Shown here one piece after another: positions 59,249 through 64,000 of a DNA stretch of 64,000 nucleotides. The notes beneath the pieces were generated by a model, which was not told the DNA's origin, searched no databases, and saw nothing but the letters and a program-made list of their open reading frames with translations. Positions within the stretch are counted from its first letter, which is position 1. Each line of letters starts with the position of its first letter. The position numbers and the translations under genes were made by a program. The stretch covers positions 1,054,001 to 1,118,000 of the forward strand of contig CADCXD010000010.1 of the NCBI GenBank assembly GCA_902806575.1, read 5' to 3'. The DNA comes from Jackrogersella multiformis. Taxonomy: Eukaryota > Ascomycota > Sordariomycetes > Xylariales > Hypoxylaceae.

Positions 59249-62200
59249 CTAGTATCGCTTGTACTTCTATAGATCGGTTAGTACGGGACATCAGTGGTCG
59301 AGAATCGAACTGGAGAATTAAATATGAACTTGCCTGTTCCACTCTTCTCTGATTCTGCGGGTCCAGTGCATTCGTAGCCCCCATTAAAGTCTGCCCAATT
59401 GCCTTGCTTGAGCCTATGAGGGGTCTAAAAATAATTGTAGGTGCCCGTCTGAGAACGGCCTTAGCAGCTCCTTGGGCGCTCTGGCTTTCCATCACCTCAC
59501 CAGGGACTGCTATGATAGCATCTCTTGCCACGTTCAGATCGCGAGCAAGGCTCGAGTATGCACCTCGGAGCCCCTGCATAACGCCTGTAGGCTGATCGGC
59601 ATATAGACTGATCTGCTTCTGTTCTTCGCCGTCCAATTCTTCCTCATCCCATCCCGTAACCTCACGAGGCTCTGGCTGCTTCACAAGGGCTCCTTCGGCG
59701 CCTTGTAGAGCATACTGCGTACCCACAGCTAGCTTGGCTCCGAGCTTAACGATCTCTGTCCCAGTTGTCTTTGCAAAGGCCATGGCACCCTTGCTGATGC
59801 TGCGAATTATCCTGCCGTCTTTCTTGTATTCCTTGATTGGAATTTCGACCAGATATTTGAAGCCACTTCCGACATTGACAAGTGAACGAACAGGGGCGAG
59901 GCCGGCAAGAACACCGGGAAGCTGAGTCTTTTTAACGTCGGGCATCCAGATGTCGTTGAGTGTCTTCCCAAGTCTATCGAACCCCGAGACGCCATAGATA
60001 ATGGTGTGCCTTAGGACCATCCGCGACTGATCAAGTACTAGGAAGTTCATGAATTCAGTTGTGTGACCTGACCGTAGACCTCCGTAGTCGACACGTTTTG
60101 GCTTGAAGTCGAGATTGAGGGGTATGGAGTTTACTTCGGCTCTCTGTACAAACGGTATGTCGCTGAGCGAAGCATGAACTGGAGCAGACGCATCCTTAAA
60201 CTCGAAAAACCGCGTAATGAAATCTAAAGCATCCTGGTCCACGTGTAAGCGGAGTGGCAGCACTGTAACTTTCAGCACGATTTCAGATGCTGCTAGTTCC
60301 GCCACTGGTTTGACGTTGAGAATCTCGAGATGAACCATGCTGCTACCCATCTCCCGCTCGCCAGCATCTTGGTCATAGGTAGCAAATTTCTTCCACGTCG
60401 ACGTCGGTACATGGTCAAAGACATCGAGGTCTTTAATCCGCACATCGACCGAGCTCTGCGTCTCTCCAGACTCCGGAGGAAATGTGACCACGTCCGCGTT
60501 GACACCTTTCAACTCAAAGGTGATCTTATGACGCTTGCTACGGTTTAGCTTGAGTTTCCTTTTTGTCCGGTAAGCATTGCCTTGCCGGCTTGGAGTCGCA
60601 GTCATCGCAGTCGTTGCTATCGACTCAGTCTCGGTGGCAGCGTCGTTCAGCTCTTGGTTGATAGCCTGGGCAAGCTCTCGGGGATCTCGATTTGCAGGAA
60701 TTCCTATGTAAATCGAATTAAAAAGAAAATCCCCGATCACTGTTTCTTCCTCTACTATTTCCATGTCGGTATTCACACGGGCCCGGTCATGACGGGACTG
60801 TCGCTCGATTGCTGTGATCTCGATGTCGTGTACAGCTTTTGAAATGACCTCGCGAGTGCGATTCCAATCATAGCCGTCAAACAGGTTCCATATGAAATGA
60901 ACATCACGCACACGAACGGATAAGGGGCTGCGCTGAATCTTGGCGTCATTGGTTTCGTCGTACTCATTCTTCGCCGAGTTCCAACGGTGAGCAGTACCTT
61001 GTATGACAGAACCCGACCCAAAGTAGTTCTCATGTATGAGCAAATCTTCATCGTCGACCAACACGTCTGGCTGACTGCTGAAGTTCGTGAGTAGTACGCC
61101 GTCAGTGGTATCCTGTATTGTTGTCCTCTCCGAGACCATGGAATCCGTCGCGTCGAAAAGCTGGGCTTCGACTGAAGGCTCGTCGTAGTAGCGAGAATCA
61201 ACTGCGAGGGGACTTGATTGACCCGAGTCTCCAAGTTCAAAATCACCATCGTCATCTACGCCAAGTTCTTGGGCCAGCCCAAAGTCGTTATCAAAGTCAT
61301 AGTCTCCCTCAGCTCTACCAAACGCATCGGCAGATATAGAAGCGAGCAAATCCTGGACAGGGACTACTTTTGTTCTGTATTTAATCTCTTTGCTTGGTGG
61401 TGTCGGGGGAGCCAGGGCATTGACCAGGGCAATCAGAGTTTGAGTTGAATCCGCACACGTTTCAAGGACGAGAAGGTCATCCCGTAACTCAACGTCAACC
61501 CATTTATTGCCATCTTTTCGATTGGTGCCGACTTGAATTGTGACTTTCGCTGAGGATATAAAGCAAATATCAACATAGCCGCGCTGGCATAGTTCTACTA
61601 CTTGCGGGGTGGGAGTGGTCGAGCTGCGTCTTCGAGTGGTCGACGAGGACTCCTTAGATTCCAATATCGAAACATCGTCGATGAGAAGCACCGATGCCCT
61701 GTTTAGATATCCTAACGCTTTTGCCTCGTTCCCACTAGAGAGGGCAATTTCAAAGTGGGCGTCCGTCAACACAATGACCAGCTTAGACGTCAGTCCTAGT
61801 GGATTCAGGCCTAGCAAACAATCTTGGAAAATGAAGTCAACTTTTGTAGGTTTTGCATCTCTGCTTTTGCCATCATTGGCCATCGGAGAACGTATTTGTG
61901 GCTTTCCTGTAATAGCCGCGTGAGCGTGCTCGCCAAGGTTCGCCACGGAAGCTGCCAGAGTTGCTTCGAAGTCCTGCGGAGTCGCGTCCTCTGCGAGACC
62001 CAGGATATCCATAATGGTCGGCACACGATACTCGATATTGATATTCCGCATTCTGATTTTGATGACTGGTTCCATCTCATCCCCGATTATTCTCATGGTC
62101 AAAACGGGTCCCTGGCCTACCTTCTCCATGGGTGAGATGGCTGTTCCAACTAATTCCTCGGTATGGTTTCGCCGTATTGAGACGGACCCTACCCCGAGCG

Positions 62201-64000
62201 CGATCAGAGAGGGAATGGTAATATGTCCAGCTTCTATGTCCTTCAAAGATGCTCGCACAGAGCCGAATTTCCCACCAACGTCCACCGTGACATCTAGGTT
62301 GCGCACAAGACCTAGCGTGAGGATGCCTGGCCGATCATCCTCGGGTAAGTACTTAGCGACCGTCGACAGTCGGGCAATCTCTTCACCTAGTGCGGGTAAT
62401 ACTTGGAGATGATGAATTTTCTCGACGGTAACTTCCAGGTCATCGACGTTGACGCGCAACACGCCACCTTTCCTCCTTTGTCGGAGTAGAGTGTCCACCA
62501 TAATCTCGTCGTCATTGTCGGAAAATTTATACTTAGATGGTATGATGAGTTCCAGAAGTCTTTCAAGATCATTGTCTTTCGGTGTTGTGAGGTATTCGAG
62601 GCGAGTATTTGTAATAACGGCGTTGATAGGAGGGTCACCCATAGAACGTCTCATATATGGACCTGAGAGGTATATCTTGGAAATGCCAATACCAACTCCT
62701 TCTTCTCGGCTTACAAGCTTCACGGCGCTGGTATCTAGAGATACGCTACACTCCTTCCCGACAAGCTCTAAGCGGAAGCCTCCTAGCCTCATGTTCACTT
62801 TATTCTCGGAGCTTGCAGAGCTGTCATCTGGGCGTATGGGCGCATCAAATCTTACCCCACGTGGTTTTGGCGGCGTCTTGGTGGGACTGCGAGGCGCAGG
62901 GGAAGTATTTGAAGTCATTGATGAACTCATATTTAGGAAGCCGCTCAGACCTCCAAACCAACTGAATGTCTCATCCAATCGTTGAAGGTCTATTTTGACG
63001 TGGAGTGGTAAAGTTGTTACTTCGCATCTTGTCGTCGTGGGCGTTTGGGTAAATTTAAGAGAGATATCGGCACCGGCCGCGGGGAACGCATCCCTTACTG
63101 AAGCTCGCATTTGTATGCGCTGGTCAAATGAAATCATATCATCATTCCCGTATCCAAGCTTGAACTTACCCACATCGACTGAGGTTTCCGTTGAGGACGC
63201 TGATCCAGAGAGATTCACGCTCAAGTCTTGGATGGCTGCAGTTAGCAGGGCGTCGGCATTTAACGACGCAGGATTTGGGTTAAACAATCGTTCAGGTGTA
63301 TCAGCAATTCCAGCTAGATTCTCAAGGAAATGTACGGTTATCTGCTGCGCAACAATCTTGATATCAGGCATAGATGATGGGCCATTTTTAACTTCAGCCT
63401 TTGCTTTCTGTTTAGGAGGAGGCTTCTGAGGCTTTTCTTTCAAAGCTGAAAGAATACGCGACACCACCATAGATAGCAAGAACCCGGTCGAAAGGTCTGA
63501 ACGGATTTCTAGGGATGACATTACTACCTCTAGGGTTTTGTCGGATGAGGTTTCATGTTTCTCTGTACTGGGAGCTGGGGCTATCGACGCAGTCGACTGG
63601 TCGCCCGCATAGACAGAGAAGGCTCCAGGAAGATTTGGGGAAACGGACTGGCCCAAACGAGTCCGAGATGCTTCGGAAGCCGGTTCTCCCTCGGCATAAG
63701 CTACATGTATATGTTGATGATTCGAAGGGATATAGAGCGAAATGGCACTTAAGGAAACGAGTTCCTTGACTAATCGAGTTGGTCCTCTCGGCGTTGCTGC
63801 CTCCTCTACTGGGACGTCTTCCGTGTCTGAATGGTGGAAAGGGTCATCTTGCGACTGTTTTGCTTCCTCAAGGTTATCAACATCAGGATCATGTTCTAGC
63901 CTAGAATCCGCCAATGAATCGCCGTATAATAAAGAACGGGGTTTATCAGCAGGAAAATCTTCAGATATAGATGTAGGTTTTGGATAACCTGAAAGTGAGG
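59249..64000 (-). CDS. atg2: Autophagy-related protein 2 (Atg2), 5' part beyond window
   Basis: The frame is open from the window edge at 64000 down to 59334, then joins an 18-nt last exon (59266-59249) encoding KYKRY and the stop. About 1560 codons are present; full fungal Atg2 is near 2000-2200 aa, so the N-terminal chorein end is missing. Atg2 bridges the endoplasmic reticulum and the phagophore and moves lipids in bulk during autophagosome growth, with Atg9 and Atg18. C-terminal landmarks are VNVGSGFKYLVEIPIKEY, ISKGAMAFAKTTGTEIVKL, LYADQPTGVMQGLRGAYSSL, and IGQTLMGATNALDPQ before RRVEQ. The last intron (59333-59267) begins GC rather than GT. Read without splicing, the frame ends in an unrelated tail at 59229. 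A TTTCAG at about 63989 near the edge could be an acceptor; the window is too short to tell. Confidence 0.93.
59267..59333 (-). other. GC-AG intron in atg2
   Basis: On the minus strand, exon end GAACAG is followed by GCAAGT, then a perfect TACTAAC branch point and the acceptor CTATAG. The 67-nt removal restores the family-typical C-terminus RRVEQKYKRY. The six-base match GCAAGT after CAG is the form seen in natural GC-AG introns. Confidence 0.85.

Noticed and set aside
1..64000. tRNA genes, dispersed 5S rRNA, CRISPR array, intact transposon or viral insertion
   Set aside because: Reading both strands by eye gave no convincing B-box/acceptor pair, no 5S-like internal control region, no regular spacer array, and no transposase, reverse transcriptase or viral frame. 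A tRNAscan, Infernal and repeat search would be decisive.

Overview
The window is nuclear DNA from a filamentous ascomycete, most likely a Sordariomycete such as a Xylariales relative. Genes are interrupted by short introns of about 47-90 nt with CTRAC-type branch points. Families typical of Pezizomycotina are present (Pth11-like receptor, caspase-like/C2H2 protein, OPT transporter, Mrc1, Urc4). Intergenic DNA is scattered with the palindrome ACCTAGGT and its extensions. The order-level placement is inference. I see no CRISPR array, intact transposon, virus, rRNA or convincing tRNA.

Left part (1-30 kb), accessory-looking genes with long spacers: patatin-like protein (-, 131-2205); a 5.3 kb gene-poor stretch; hexose transporter (+, 7534-9346); caspase-like plus zinc-finger protein (+, 10585-13262); secreted GH31 alpha-glucosidase (+, 15284-18151); Cys-rich single-pass membrane protein (+, 19531-20840); alpha/beta hydrolase (+, 21557-22715); Pth11-like seven-helix receptor (-, 23303-24828); OPT oligopeptide transporter (+, 27335-30057). 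The hexose transporter, the alpha-glucosidase with an AmyR-type site, and the OPT transporter suggest nutrient acquisition, but there is no operon-like or biosynthetic cluster.

Middle (30-38.5 kb): an 8.5 kb gene-poor block with one candidate small minus-strand gene (terminal exon 30888-31072), a purine-rich tandem repeat and many CCTAGG palindromes, ending in a long pyrimidine-rich leader in front of the Wee1 kinase gene.

Right part (38.5-64 kb), denser housekeeping genes: Wee1 kinase (+, 38567-42249) convergent with gamma-tubulin complex component 3 (-, 43787-46669), which is divergent from SAGA subunit Ada1 (+, 47719-49248); Mrc1/claspin checkpoint mediator (+, 50257-54461); an unrecognised fungal protein (+, 55258-56626) convergent with Urc4/DUF1688 (-, 57086-58609); and the autophagy lipid-transfer protein Atg2 (-, 59249 to beyond the window edge). 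Wee1, GCP3 and Mrc1 all act in cell-cycle or replication control, but their proximity is probably incidental.

Exon structures were worked out by hand from splice signals, reading-frame phase and remembered family sequence. Most are phase-consistent over the whole gene. The weakest points are the 5' exons of the Pth11-like gene, the first intron of the OPT gene, and the small gene at 30.9 kb. I did not find a convincing new multi-gene system. The most unusual single items are a caspase-like/zinc-finger protein lacking its catalytic His, a patatin lacking its nucleophile Ser, a GC-AG intron in atg2, and a five-copy octamer repeat abutting the wee1 start codon.
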